Shown here piece after piece: positions 38,502 to 47,119 of a DNA stretch of 64,000 bases (its first letter is position 1; each line of letters starts with the position of its first letter). The position numbers and the translations under genes were made by a program. The notes beneath the pieces are model-generated. The model worked only from the letters and a program-made list of their open reading frames with translations. It was not told the DNA's origin and made no database searches. Location of the stretch: positions 62,001-126,000 of the forward strand of contig NZ_CAADFC020000011.1 in the NCBI RefSeq assembly GCF_900696085.1, written 5' to 3'. Origin of the DNA: Bradyrhizobium ivorense (GTDB lineage Bacteria; Pseudomonadota; Alphaproteobacteria; Rhizobiales; Xanthobacteraceae).

Positions 38502-38714
38502 TCAAGCTAGCTTGTCAGCTAAGGTTTTCATGGAACGACTTAGCGGCAACTTTCGCCGATGGTAGCCGTAGATCCGGACATCTTCGCGGATTTGCTCGCT
38601 AACCGAGCGCACGATACGTTTCTTCCGCCACTTCCTGTTGAGATCGATCGGAATGGAATTGCCTCGAGGAACGACGAGAAGGTCGTTCCGTTCGTTCAAG
38701 TAGACATCATACAT
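38502..38714 (-). CDS. Small conserved hypothetical protein (70 aa)
   Basis: Starts MYDVYLNERNDLLVVPRG followed by IPIDLNRKWRKKRIVRSVSE, a pattern I associate with small basic Bradyrhizobium proteins (MYDVYL....DLLV...G..IP....W+K...V.SVS.EI+..V...GYY.R+L). Probably cytosolic. Role unknown. It is not overlapped by any better candidate. Confidence 0.6.
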   Translation of the reverse strand: MYDVYLNERNDLLVVPRGNSIPIDLNRKWRKKRIVRSVSEQIREDVRIYGYHRRKLPLSRSMKTLADKLA

Positions 38715-39078
38715 GGAAATCCTCGCTCCAGGTCAACATAGGCCGAAGCCCCAGCCCTTTGGTGACTTGGACGACACAGTCTCAAGAAAGCCGAACAGGG
38801 GGCTTTGCTCTCGGAACGCCAAGGCTGGGAGGGGACGATTTCTGCTTCATCTTGGCAGCAGTGACGAAGCCGAAAGAAACTCCGGATTGGGGCACCTTCC
38901 CGATCGGCGCGTGTCGCAGGTCTCGGCTTGGCTTGTTGTAAGCTCTTCGTTGCCTAATGGTGCCGGCCTATGCAACTAGCCGTGGCCTTCCGTGCTGCTT
39001 GCGTTCTAGTGATCCGCCTGGCGTCGATGTCCTAATATCTGTTTCTGGGCTCGCTTGGCATTATCCCGCCTCCTCGTT
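38715..39078. other. Gene-less stretch downstream of cluster B
   Basis: Overlapping plus-strand frames exist without a recognisable family. No terminator with a T-tract is seen for the minus-strand operon. Confidence 0.4.
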
Positions 39079-39789
39079 TCAGGATGCCCCCTTTTTGAAA
39101 TGGAGGAAGTTACAGACGTCATGATATTCTATCTCGTTCAAGCGGAAGCCATACGAGGATATGCGGTTCACCAGAAAGACCGGATCGAAAGCGAACGCCT
39201 GAAAACCGTTGGAGCAATCTAATCGAACATAGTCATCCGTGCGCACCACCCCCTGAACGGAAATACCACAAAGGTCATAGTATTCGTGGCGAGCCACCGT
39301 TGCCGTATCGCTCGTCGAAAAGAGCGACAAAGCTAGATCAAAAGGCGCTTTACAGACCAGCGTCAGAAATTCTATTGGCGCATCCATCGTGCCAATAAAA
39401 TTAAATGGCAGTATGCAAAGCACCTTTCCATCATATCGGCGCATTATCTCGTCGATTAACCGCGTTCTTTTGAAGAATCTTCTGGCCTCGCAGCGGATTA
39501 CCGCTCCTCTCCTACTCTTCAACCGGCGCATACGAGGTGGATTTATTTCAATGCCAAGATAATCATTGTCATCGTTCTTGATGCCAATAAGGCGGTACCC
39601 ACTACAACCCACTTCTATGATCAACCCATACCGGGTCGCACGCAGGAGATCGAGGTAAAAAAGTCTCTCACGGAGATGAAATTGACGCACCTCGGCCGTG
39701 AAGCAGCTCGGACGCATGAGGCGTATGCCTTCATCGCCTAGATAGATCGCTCGATTGACTTGCTGGGATCGGAGCGTGGAGGAGCTCAC
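39079..39789 (-). CDS. Class I SAM-methyltransferase-like protein, last gene of cluster B
   Basis: 236 aa. Motif I-like GLIIEVGCSGYRLIGI (about 54-69) and an acidic strand end DYLGIEIN (about 75-82) are the SAM-binding features; the rest shows no known subfamily. The GTG start overlaps the racemase stop (GTGA), so it is translationally coupled and belongs to the operon. Probable role is methylation of the cluster product or an intermediate, but motif I is imperfect (GCSGYRL rather than GxGxG) and a non-methylating role is possible. Start from the coupling; no other ribosome site is needed. Confidence 0.62.
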   Translation of the reverse strand: MSSSTLRSQQVNRAIYLGDEGIRLMRPSCFTAEVRQFHLRERLFYLDLLRATRYGLIIEVGCSGYRLIGIKNDDNDYLGIEINPPRMRRLKSRRGAVIRCEARRFFKRTRLIDEIMRRYDGKVLCILPFNFIGTMDAPIEFLTLVCKAPFDLALSLFSTSDTATVARHEYYDLCGISVQGVVRTDDYVRLDCSNGFQAFAFDPVFLVNRISSYGFRLNEIEYHDVCNFLHFKKGAS

Positions 39790-40964
39790 CGGTATCTCAC
39801 ATCATCTCGTTCGGATGAGACGTAAAGCCTGCGGCATCGCCGTCCCATCGCCGTGGTCAATTCGTCGCTCAGCATTTTCGCGGCTGACGCCATATCCGCG
39901 ACGGTCTGCTCGGGGCAGATGAGGTCCACCACCGTACCGGGCGGCGTCAAACTCTCGGGCAGGTCAGTTACGTCAATGGTAACAAGGTCCATCGAAACGA
40001 AGCCGACGATAGGTGCACGACGACCATATATGAAGACATGCCCTCGATTACCCAGAGTACGCGGAAATCCATCTGCATAACCGATCGCGGCGGTCGCGAC
40101 CCGCATCCGCTTCTTTACTGTGTAGGACCTGAGGTATCCAATCGCCTCCCCATGCTCGACTTCACGGCATTGAATAATTTGCGTTTGCAGATGAACGACT
40201 TGCATTGGTTTGAAATCGGGGTCATCGGACGTCGAGAAGCCGAAAATTCCGCCACCCGTTCTTATGAGGTCAAAATGAAACTCACGTCCGGCAAACAGTC
40301 CGGCCGAATTCGATAGAGAAAGAATCGCATTCGGGAATAAATGGGCAAGTCTGCGAAACCGATTTAGTTGTTGGAGGCAGATCTCGTTTCGCCACTCTGC
40401 ACAGGCGAGCTGACTCATGAACAGCACGACAGGCAATTCAGATAACCCGTTTCTATTTTCGGCGATTGTGTGCAACTCATCAATGGGAAACCCCAATCGA
40501 GACAGGCCAGTGTCGACATGAATTCCTGCTGGCAGCGCGCGATTGCGAACTCGGCAATGCCGAAGCCAGGCCTCCAATTGTTCCCTGCTATTGAGGATCG
40601 GCAACAAATTGTGCTGCTCGGCCGCCAGCTCCATGCCCGGCAGAGCGCCGTGGAGCATATAGATCTTTGCGGATGATGGCAGCACATCGCGCAGGGCAAC
40701 GCCCTCCTCCACATCGGCGACGAAAAAATGCGTGCAGCCGAGGGAAGCCAGGAAGGGCGCTATACGCGTCGCGCCAAGACCGTAGGCATCAGCCTTGACA
40801 ACGGCGCCGCAAGCGCTGCGAGGCGCAAGCGCCTGGCACTTTCGATAGTTGGCTTCAATGGCGCTAAGATCGACAATCATGGTCGGTCTCGACGTCTCGC
40901 AAACGGGATTTGCAAGTTTATGATAGGGATTGGCTTCGAGACCAATCGGCAGACGTCTTCTCAT
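39786..40964 (-). CDS. Alanine-racemase-like PLP enzyme of cluster B
   Basis: 392 aa. PLP-lysine motif AVVKADAYGLG with K57, the substrate-side Tyr in AIGYADGFPR (about 288), HVDTGLSRLGF and the C-terminal domain with VSMDLVTIDVTDLP are all those of Alr. The ATG at 40964 follows the flavin oxidase stop by 19 bp; a much longer frame upstream lies inside that gene and is rejected. Beside a D-amino-acid-oxidase-like gene and an N-hydroxylase it may racemise an amino acid intermediate or product; it could also be a resistance or bypass copy of housekeeping Alr. Family certain, role inferred. Confidence 0.9.
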   Translation of the reverse strand: MRRRLPIGLEANPYHKLANPVCETSRPTMIVDLSAIEANYRKCQALAPRSACGAVVKADAYGLGATRIAPFLASLGCTHFFVADVEEGVALRDVLPSSAKIYMLHGALPGMELAAEQHNLLPILNSREQLEAWLRHCRVRNRALPAGIHVDTGLSRLGFPIDELHTIAENRNGLSELPVVLFMSQLACAEWRNEICLQQLNRFRRLAHLFPNAILSLSNSAGLFAGREFHFDLIRTGGGIFGFSTSDDPDFKPMQVVHLQTQIIQCREVEHGEAIGYLRSYTVKKRMRVATAAIGYADGFPRTLGNRGHVFIYGRRAPIVGFVSMDLVTIDVTDLPESLTPPGTVVDLICPEQTVADMASAAKMLSDELTTAMGRRCRRLYVSSERDDVRYR

Positions 40965-40983
40965 CACGGCACGCCGACGACTA

Positions 40984-42051
40984 TCAATGGTGAGAATACA
41001 ACGATCGAATTGCCTCTTCCGCGCACGCGGGCCCAAAACGAAACCCGTTACCTGCACCGCCGCCAATGACATACAGTCCGGCGACATCTTGAGCTGGACG
41101 AGAGAACGGGACCCCATCGTCAGAATAGCAGTCGCAGAACACACGCGCTGATACCACGGCGGGAATGTCAGAGGAAAACCATTTTGCCAGGATTGCGGTG
41201 GCGCGCGCGAGATCATCCGAACTGATGTGCAGCCCGCCGGGGTCAGGTCTCACATCCCATTCTTGCGAGGTGAAACTGAACAACCAATACCCCTCCTCGA
41301 TCATAGGAATCAGGAACGCATAATCATCGAACAAGCCGACCATTGGACAGTTCGTTGTGGGGCGCGCCGCCAAGTGAAGCGCGACGACCTTTTTTACTCG
41401 CACTCGCGGCTCCTCCGCGAAATGCGCGCGCAACGGTGACTCTGGCAGCCATGGACCGATTGCCAGAACGGCCCGCCTTGCCGAGAGTTCGTCATCATCA
41501 GAGGTCTGAAGACTGATATGGCTCGGTCTCTGCCGTATCCGTGCAATCGATGTGCGTTCCCGTATCGAAGTCCCGACAGCCTTGAGCCTTTGGGCCAAAT
41601 CCTGAACAATTGAATTGACTGGACAGTAAGACCCCCGATCCAGCGCCACCACCATATCGCCGGGAATCAAAAATTGCGGCAGCGATAAAAGCCTTTCCCT
41701 GAGCGCGAAAGAAGTCGATGGGGCGGTACCGACCACACAGGTCGTTCGCGTGAGTTCTTCCGGATCCCGCGTCAACCAAAATACATCGCAGTCTCGACCG
41801 CTGGGCCATTGCCCAGGCGGATAAATCTCCCGCCAAATCTTTGAACCACGACTGAGGAGGCTTCTTTCCTTTTCATTACGACCGACGTTGATTTGGATTC
41901 CGGGGGCAAACCCACTGGCACCTGCCCCAACGGTCTCTCGATCGAAGATGACGATTCTATCCCGTGGCCGGCTGCTCGCTGTAATGAAGGCGGCACTCAG
42001 GCCCATGACGCCGGCGCCAATGACCGCCAGGTCGTAAATGCTGTCGGTCAT
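40984..42051 (-). CDS. DadA/glycine-oxidase-like FAD oxidoreductase of cluster B
   Basis: 355 aa. FAD fold LAVIGAGVMGLSAAF (about 8-22), GAGASGFAPG (about 42-51), and the C-terminal GLYVIGGGAGNGFRFGPACAEE are those of the D-amino acid dehydrogenase/glycine oxidase family. The ATG overlaps the cupin stop (ATGA). In the s56-p1 hydrazine pathway an FAD enzyme of this kind is thought to oxidise the hydrazine adduct and release hydrazinoacetate; by analogy this protein may cleave or oxidise the N-N product. A plain D-amino acid oxidase role, given the racemase next door, is the alternative. Confidence 0.88.
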   Translation of the reverse strand: MTDSIYDLAVIGAGVMGLSAAFITASSRPRDRIVIFDRETVGAGASGFAPGIQINVGRNEKERSLLSRGSKIWREIYPPGQWPSGRDCDVFWLTRDPEELTRTTCVVGTAPSTSFALRERLLSLPQFLIPGDMVVALDRGSYCPVNSIVQDLAQRLKAVGTSIRERTSIARIRQRPSHISLQTSDDDELSARRAVLAIGPWLPESPLRAHFAEEPRVRVKKVVALHLAARPTTNCPMVGLFDDYAFLIPMIEEGYWLFSFTSQEWDVRPDPGGLHISSDDLARATAILAKWFSSDIPAVVSARVFCDCYSDDGVPFSRPAQDVAGLYVIGGGAGNGFRFGPACAEEAIRSLYSHH

Positions 42052-42389
42052 CGAGCTCCCTCCCAGGCGATAGATAAAGCGCTGAGAACTTCGCTGCCGC
42101 GATTTTCCAAATAATGGGTTCGATGTGGCTGCAGAAACACGAGATCGCCTGCCTTGATAGCCAATTCTCCATCGTCAGTTATCACTCGACCTTGGCCGCT
42201 CGTGATGCGCCAGATCTCGCAGGAAGAATGGGAATGAGGCGTCGACACAGCGAACGGATCCAGCCGGAATTCGATGAGCTCGACGGGACAAGGGGTCCCG
42301 GAATGGCCGATTTTTTCAACGTGCTGCAAAACTACGCCGGGGCTATGGACCGTCATGTCGTCCAGTGCCATCAACTGTGCATTCCTCAT
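42048..42389 (-). CDS. Small zinc-type cupin, candidate N-N bond-forming enzyme
   Basis: 113 aa, one cupin barrel. Metal-ligand pattern STPHSHSSCEIW (H52, H54, E58) and QPHRTHYL (H89/H92), with GDLVFL between, is intact. ACGGAG before the ATG at 42389 fixes the start; the frame open to 42461 overlaps the hydroxylase gene and is rejected. It lies between an N-hydroxylase and a DadA-like oxidase and shares the operon with a MetRS-like gene. In Spb40-type enzymes a cupin fused to a MetRS-like domain rearranges an O-aminoacyl-N-hydroxylysine ester into a hydrazine; here the two would be separate proteins. Function is inferred from this combination. Confidence 0.85.
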   Translation of the reverse strand: MRNAQLMALDDMTVHSPGVVLQHVEKIGHSGTPCPVELIEFRLDPFAVSTPHSHSSCEIWRITSGQGRVITDDGELAIKAGDLVFLQPHRTHYLENRGSEVLSALSIAWEGAR

Positions 42390-42438
42390 GGTATACTCCG
42401 TAAGACTATCCGGTGGTCGTGGCAGACTTGTTCGCCGG

Positions 42439-43749
42439 TCAGCAGGAGCCTTCGAACCCAACGCTACTCCACTCGATGACGCCAGTTCCCGGCCCGCAAT
42501 CGTAGGCTACGCGGCCGATGATCGAATTGAGGATTAGCGAAGCGCGCCAAGGAACCAGGCTTAGATTTGTATCAGCGATGCCATGTTGAAGGCGTGCGCC
42601 ATTCTGGACGTACAAACGGCACTTTCCGGGACCGTCAAAACGAGCCGAGAATTCCTTGTCGACCACGATCTCTTGAGAGCCACCCGGGGCATTCAAGACC
42701 TCGAGCCGGCCTGCGATCGGCTCCAGGAACGATGGGATTTCGGTGCGGTAGCCTGTGGCTAAGACGACAATGTCTGCGACATGTTGTGAACAAGTGTCCG
42801 TCTTCCGCTGACGCAAATCCAAGCGAAAGGGAGACATGCCGCGCAAGTCCTCGGCCGTGGTGTCCACGTATATCTTTACGTGCGCCGGGTAGGACCGTCT
42901 ATGAACCTCGCGGTCGTACAGCGCATTGTAGATAGCGCGAAGCGTTGAGCAGTTCACGCCATCGCTCGCCAACGATTGTCGCTCAAGAATTTGCTTCCGG
43001 GCCGCTTCACTCTGTTCAAAAAACCAATCACCATGTTGCGGAAAGAACCATTCATTGACGAAAGGACTATCTTCGAGCGCGAATATGCTTGCGCGGCGCG
43101 TCACCCAGGTCAGGGTTGCCAAGGGACCGCATGCACCACCGAGGAGATGAAGGAATATTTCTGCCCCGCTTTGGCCGCCACCTACGACCACGACACGCTT
43201 GCCGGAAAGCTCACGCCGCCGCAGAAGAAGGGTACTCCCGTGAAACACCTCGTTTGGCGGCGCATTCCTGCCCCACTCAGGAACAGACGGTACCCTGCCC
43301 ACGCCAAGCACAATCGCACGGGTTTGGTAACTGCGGCAATTCGTTATGATATTAAAGGCCTCGCCGTGCAGTTCGACTGCGCTCACGTGCTCACCGAATT
43401 GAACGTTCGCCAGCTTCGCCGCTGCCCAGCGCAAATAGTCCTCAAATTCACTACGAGTAACAGACGCCAGTCCCCGAACAATAGCTTGATAAAGTCGCTT
43501 CTTATCATGCAAGTAGGCGAGGAAACTGTATGCACTCGTCGGATCAGCCGGTGTGACCAAGTCCTTTAGCGGGCTGGTTTGCATGACGGCACCTTGCAAA
43601 AGCAGACCGGGATGCCACTTTACGTCCTCTGAGCTCTCAAGGACGTTCAACGAAATGTCCAGAATCGGAGCCGCGAGCGCTGCCAGACTCAGATTAGCCG
43701 GCCCCGCACCGATCGCGATGACGTTACAACGGTCCCCGTGCTTCAGCAT
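42439..43749 (-). CDS. Flavin N-hydroxylase of the lysine/ornithine monooxygenase family
   Basis: 436 aa, the usual length of IucD/PvdA/SidA enzymes. FAD motif AIGAGPANLSLA (about 12-23), the substrate/FAD segment WHPGLLLQGAVMQTSPLKDL and VTPADPTSAYSFLAYL, NADPH motif VVVGGGQSGAEIF, the conserved LEDSPFVNEWFFP, and the C-terminal ATGYR. It hydroxylates the side-chain amine of lysine, ornithine or a relative. No siderophore synthetase is nearby; its partners (cupin, MetRS-like) instead match hydrazine-forming clusters, where N6-hydroxylysine is the first intermediate. It follows the MFS gene by 24 bp. Confidence 0.92.
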   Translation of the reverse strand: MLKHGDRCNVIAIGAGPANLSLAALAAPILDISLNVLESSEDVKWHPGLLLQGAVMQTSPLKDLVTPADPTSAYSFLAYLHDKKRLYQAIVRGLASVTRSEFEDYLRWAAAKLANVQFGEHVSAVELHGEAFNIITNCRSYQTRAIVLGVGRVPSVPEWGRNAPPNEVFHGSTLLLRRRELSGKRVVVVGGGQSGAEIFLHLLGGACGPLATLTWVTRRASIFALEDSPFVNEWFFPQHGDWFFEQSEAARKQILERQSLASDGVNCSTLRAIYNALYDREVHRRSYPAHVKIYVDTTAEDLRGMSPFRLDLRQRKTDTCSQHVADIVVLATGYRTEIPSFLEPIAGRLEVLNAPGGSQEIVVDKEFSARFDGPGKCRLYVQNGARLQHGIADTNLSLVPWRASLILNSIIGRVAYDCGPGTGVIEWSSVGFEGSC

Positions 43750-43773
43750 CCCATGAACCCTACAAGGAGCCAG

Positions 43774-44988
43774 TCAACGTTCTCGGCTGGCCGAGAACAC
43801 TTGAGTTGCCAGAAGAACTGCATTAGCGACGATAAGCACCATCATGCCTATCAGCAGATTGTCGAAGCTGCCGGCCTTCACTATTTGCCCAGCGATGTAC
43901 GGAAACCCGAATAGGCCAATGAAATAGGAGAGCGTGAAGACTTGAGAAGCAATAGCCAACGATGTCCCATCCGTGTCAGCAATGTAAACGACCATACTGT
44001 TCAGGGTCGAATAGCTGAGACCGTATCCCAGCGCGAACATCATTGTTCCGAAGATGTAGTTCGCCGTACTGCCTACATTCACGAAAAGGATGAATAGCCC
44101 TGCGATAGTGCATATGACGAGAACCGCGGCTACGCGTTCAAGGCGCACTTTTCCTATTATCGGCGCCACAGCAAACCGCATGAAGACGGCCGTCAGCGTG
44201 AAAACCAGAAAGAATGTGTCGGCTGACTGCGATCGCGATGCTGCGTAGAGCGCCTGGAACGTGGAAAGACCGGCGAAAACGCATGCCCCAAGGCCATTCA
44301 TGATGATCGGATATCGCGTGTTCGATTTGAAGGCTTTTAGCACGCCTTCCAGCGTGAGACGTATAGTTGGCAATTTGGTCTGAGGAGCTTGCGCCAGCCC
44401 CCTACCGGCGAGCTCCAAAAGCATCGCAGCAACGAGACATGCAGCCGCAAATAGGGCGTACACTGCAATGTAGGATCCCGCAGTCTCCGCGACGGTGCGC
44501 GCGAGAGGAGCAGCAAGTCCGATACCCAGCATTTGAGACCCGGAAAGCAGGGTAAGATACTTGATACGGGCTTCAGCCCGCACGTGACCCAGGACTTGAA
44601 GCGGCGCCAGCATATAAAACCCGGACCAACCAATACCGAGAAAAAGCCCTCCGACATAAGCGAAGAGCGTTAACGTTGACGCTGATGCGAAACATATCAT
44701 CGCGACCGCCATCATCACTGCGGCTACGGTGATAGCTCGCATCAAGCCAAGCGACTCCGCGATCCGGCCCGCCACTAGCGAACACAATATTGTTGCGATC
44801 GTACCGGTCGAGATAACGGCTCCAGCGGTCGTGGCGCTTTGTCGAATGGACTGCAGAGCGTCCACGAGAAAGAAGCTCGAGCCATAGGATGCGGCCAAGC
44901 TGATACTACCAAGCATGAAAGGAATGGAGACTTCTGGCGGAATTGCACTGGGCAGTTTCTCGGCAGGAACGATGTTCGCGACTGTCAT
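43774..44988 (-). CDS. MFS transporter of cluster B
   Basis: 404 aa with about 12 hydrophobic segments. Loop motif VAGRIAESLGLMRAITVA near residues 68-85 and GIGWSGFYMLAPLQVLG near 117 fit MFS. The ATG at 44988 overlaps the MetRS-like stop (ATGA); a frame 24 bp longer is possible. Probably exports the product of the operon. Confidence 0.9.
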   Translation of the reverse strand: MTVANIVPAEKLPSAIPPEVSIPFMLGSISLAASYGSSFFLVDALQSIRQSATTAGAVISTGTIATILCSLVAGRIAESLGLMRAITVAAVMMAVAMICFASASTLTLFAYVGGLFLGIGWSGFYMLAPLQVLGHVRAEARIKYLTLLSGSQMLGIGLAAPLARTVAETAGSYIAVYALFAAACLVAAMLLELAGRGLAQAPQTKLPTIRLTLEGVLKAFKSNTRYPIIMNGLGACVFAGLSTFQALYAASRSQSADTFFLVFTLTAVFMRFAVAPIIGKVRLERVAAVLVICTIAGLFILFVNVGSTANYIFGTMMFALGYGLSYSTLNSMVVYIADTDGTSLAIASQVFTLSYFIGLFGFPYIAGQIVKAGSFDNLLIGMMVLIVANAVLLATQVFSASRER

Positions 44989-46643
44989 GCTGCAATCTTT
45001 CTCGGAAGGCATCGTTCAATATCCGCAACCGCCAACCTGCGCCCATTTATCTTCGGTGCCGTTCCACATCGGTGGGATGAGGGCGTCGCAGCGCATGCGG
45101 CAACTGGATGGCCGCCATGACCGAGCCAATGCCATAAGGCTTCTGTTATCTTGGGCATCAGCGGCCACGCCAATACGCTGAACCCCATAAGCCAGGTGTA
45201 AGCGGTCTGATGGTTCGGCGTGCCGCTAAGATGATCAACCCATTCGATAAGCGGCCCCGACGATTGCGATACCCGCAGATGGTCGAGCGACAGCGCGGCG
45301 CACTGTTTTTCGTAGAGTCGATCCAACGTAACCATCATCGCACCATCAACGTGACATCCAGCGAGAGCCGGTATCGCGTTTATGGACACTGTGCAGCAGT
45401 CGATGGCCGCAGATATCTTGTCGAGAACCGCGTTGTAACGATCGACCAACTGCTCTGACACCAAATCAGTCTCGGTTTCTTCCGGGCAGATTTCCGACAG
45501 GTACACTCTGAGGACGTCGACCGATATATTTGGAATTTGAGCGATTTCGCCTGCCCAGATCACGTGGCCGCGACTCGTAGAGAACTTCGAACCGTTCAGC
45601 CGAAGGAAATGATTGAAAAAAATTCGATCAAATGGGCGGAACGAGTTCTGGCCCAATGCGCATCCAGTAACTCCGACGAGCATCGGGATTGTGTTATCGA
45701 TACCGGTACCGCCAATGAGGAATGCATCGGACTCGTGCGCAAAGGGACTGGGCTTGCCGGTGCCTTCGGCGTCCTTATGCCCGCAATAGAGAGAATGAGC
45801 GTAGAGCAACGAGGAGTAGCTAAACAATATCTGCTGGCTGTTGAAATGCCGTGAATGCCAAGCCAGCCCGTGTAGTCCCGGTACGGTCAGCCGCATTTGC
45901 TGCCCTTTACGAGCCACGTACCGTTTCCCTATCTCCAGAAAGCCGGATTCGATGGCCGTATCGTCCCACGCCCGTAGAAGTCGGTCCTTTCCCGAAATTG
46001 AAAGGAATGCGGAACTATTTTCCAGCCATTCGACAATCCGCCCGCGCCTGGATACCGGATTCAGCGCTTCCTCGGGTTCAAAATGATGTCCACACTGTTC
46101 GCAGAAGAAGCTTCCCGCAGATGCCAGGCAAACCGGACAGGTTGCACCAAACCAGCCTCCAATGCAGAAACGCTCTTCTGGTGTGACAGTAGAACCCACA
46201 TTGTCCACCGGTAAGCGCGTCGCGAGGAAACGAAGCGAGCCCGCTGCAGATAAGGCGCCCATCAGCGCGTTGCCGACCGTCGAAAAGCGCTGCAAATTGC
46301 TGCTATACGCCGGATCATCGAAATGATCGAAAACGACACCGACGGAGGCGAGATCTTCCACAATTCTGATATGGAAGCCATGTGCCAAGGTGGACGGGTC
46401 AATGTTCTCAAGAGCCGCTCGGACCAGGACATGGTTCTCGAAACCGTCAGTCGTCAATCCAGAACGGACATGATGCCCCGCCCTCTTCAGGTGCTTCTGG
46501 ACAACATCCATTCTGAGATATGGCCCAGCGGCATGCCCCAGATGTGCTCTGCCATTGGCTGTCAAGTTGACGGGAGATATATACACATCAACGGGATGCG
46601 TATTCGCTACATTTATCCGCGAGATCGTTGGACTTCTTTTCAT
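44985..46643 (-). CDS. Methionyl-tRNA-synthetase-like protein, first gene of cluster B
   Basis: 552 aa, class I synthetase fold close to MetRS. Signatures: NGRAHLGHAAGPYLRMD (HIGH motif at 34-37), a four-Cys zinc knuckle (C169, C172, C181, C184), and a KMSKS-like KFSTS at 353-357 in LNGSKFSTSRGHV. The tail keeps some helices of the anticodon domain but not clear codon-reading residues. Such paralogues in natural-product clusters activate a free amino acid as adenylate; in Spb40-type proteins this domain loads glycine onto N6-hydroxylysine for the cupin. As a stand-alone gene first in a seven-gene operon with a cupin and N-hydroxylase it most likely plays that role. A self-resistance MetRS is the main alternative. 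Confidence 0.88.
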   Translation of the reverse strand: MKRSPTISRINVANTHPVDVYISPVNLTANGRAHLGHAAGPYLRMDVVQKHLKRAGHHVRSGLTTDGFENHVLVRAALENIDPSTLAHGFHIRIVEDLASVGVVFDHFDDPAYSSNLQRFSTVGNALMGALSAAGSLRFLATRLPVDNVGSTVTPEERFCIGGWFGATCPVCLASAGSFFCEQCGHHFEPEEALNPVSRRGRIVEWLENSSAFLSISGKDRLLRAWDDTAIESGFLEIGKRYVARKGQQMRLTVPGLHGLAWHSRHFNSQQILFSYSSLLYAHSLYCGHKDAEGTGKPSPFAHESDAFLIGGTGIDNTIPMLVGVTGCALGQNSFRPFDRIFFNHFLRLNGSKFSTSRGHVIWAGEIAQIPNISVDVLRVYLSEICPEETETDLVSEQLVDRYNAVLDKISAAIDCCTVSINAIPALAGCHVDGAMMVTLDRLYEKQCAALSLDHLRVSQSSGPLIEWVDHLSGTPNHQTAYTWLMGFSVLAWPLMPKITEALWHWLGHGGHPVAACAATPSSHRCGTAPKINGRRLAVADIERCLPRKIAA

Positions 46644-47119
46644 AGCTGAACAATGATTTCTATGAACACATATCCGGAAGCATCCAAACAGGTGCCGGAC
46701 ATCGCCGCGGGGACACGAAGGCGCATGCGGCTTACGGGTTATGGACGCAGCCCGCCTGTGTATTTCAAACTGGGCTCCATACGTCGAAGACGTGCAGCGT
46801 TCGTTGTTTCGCGGGATACTCGACGTATCGCTCTACCTCAGCTCGCAACATAGGTAATCTCCTCGCCAACCGCCCCCTGGAAGCGATCAGTGCTGACGCC
46901 TTGAACGAAGCAAACGGCGCGCCAACTGAAATTGCTTGCTTCTGCGGCTTATCACGGCCTGCGTTTCGTCAACTTTCCGACATTGGTCACGAATCTCACA
47001 AGTGGCCCGTAAAGCCGGATGAGAGCGGTCGTAGGGAGAAGGTTTTTATTTTTTCGCGACCGTTAACCCAGTTGCAGCCAACTGGTGATGCCGACGACTT
47101 GGCGCGTCGACCAGTCCGG
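46644..47119. other. Probable promoter region of cluster B
   Basis: No gene recognised. The operon's promoter should lie in the first 200 bp, but I see no clear -24/-12, nod box or tts box. Confidence 0.4.

Noticed and set aside
38508..38535. TTGTCAGCTAAGG resembling a tts box
   Set aside because: The rest of the consensus is missing and no effector gene follows.
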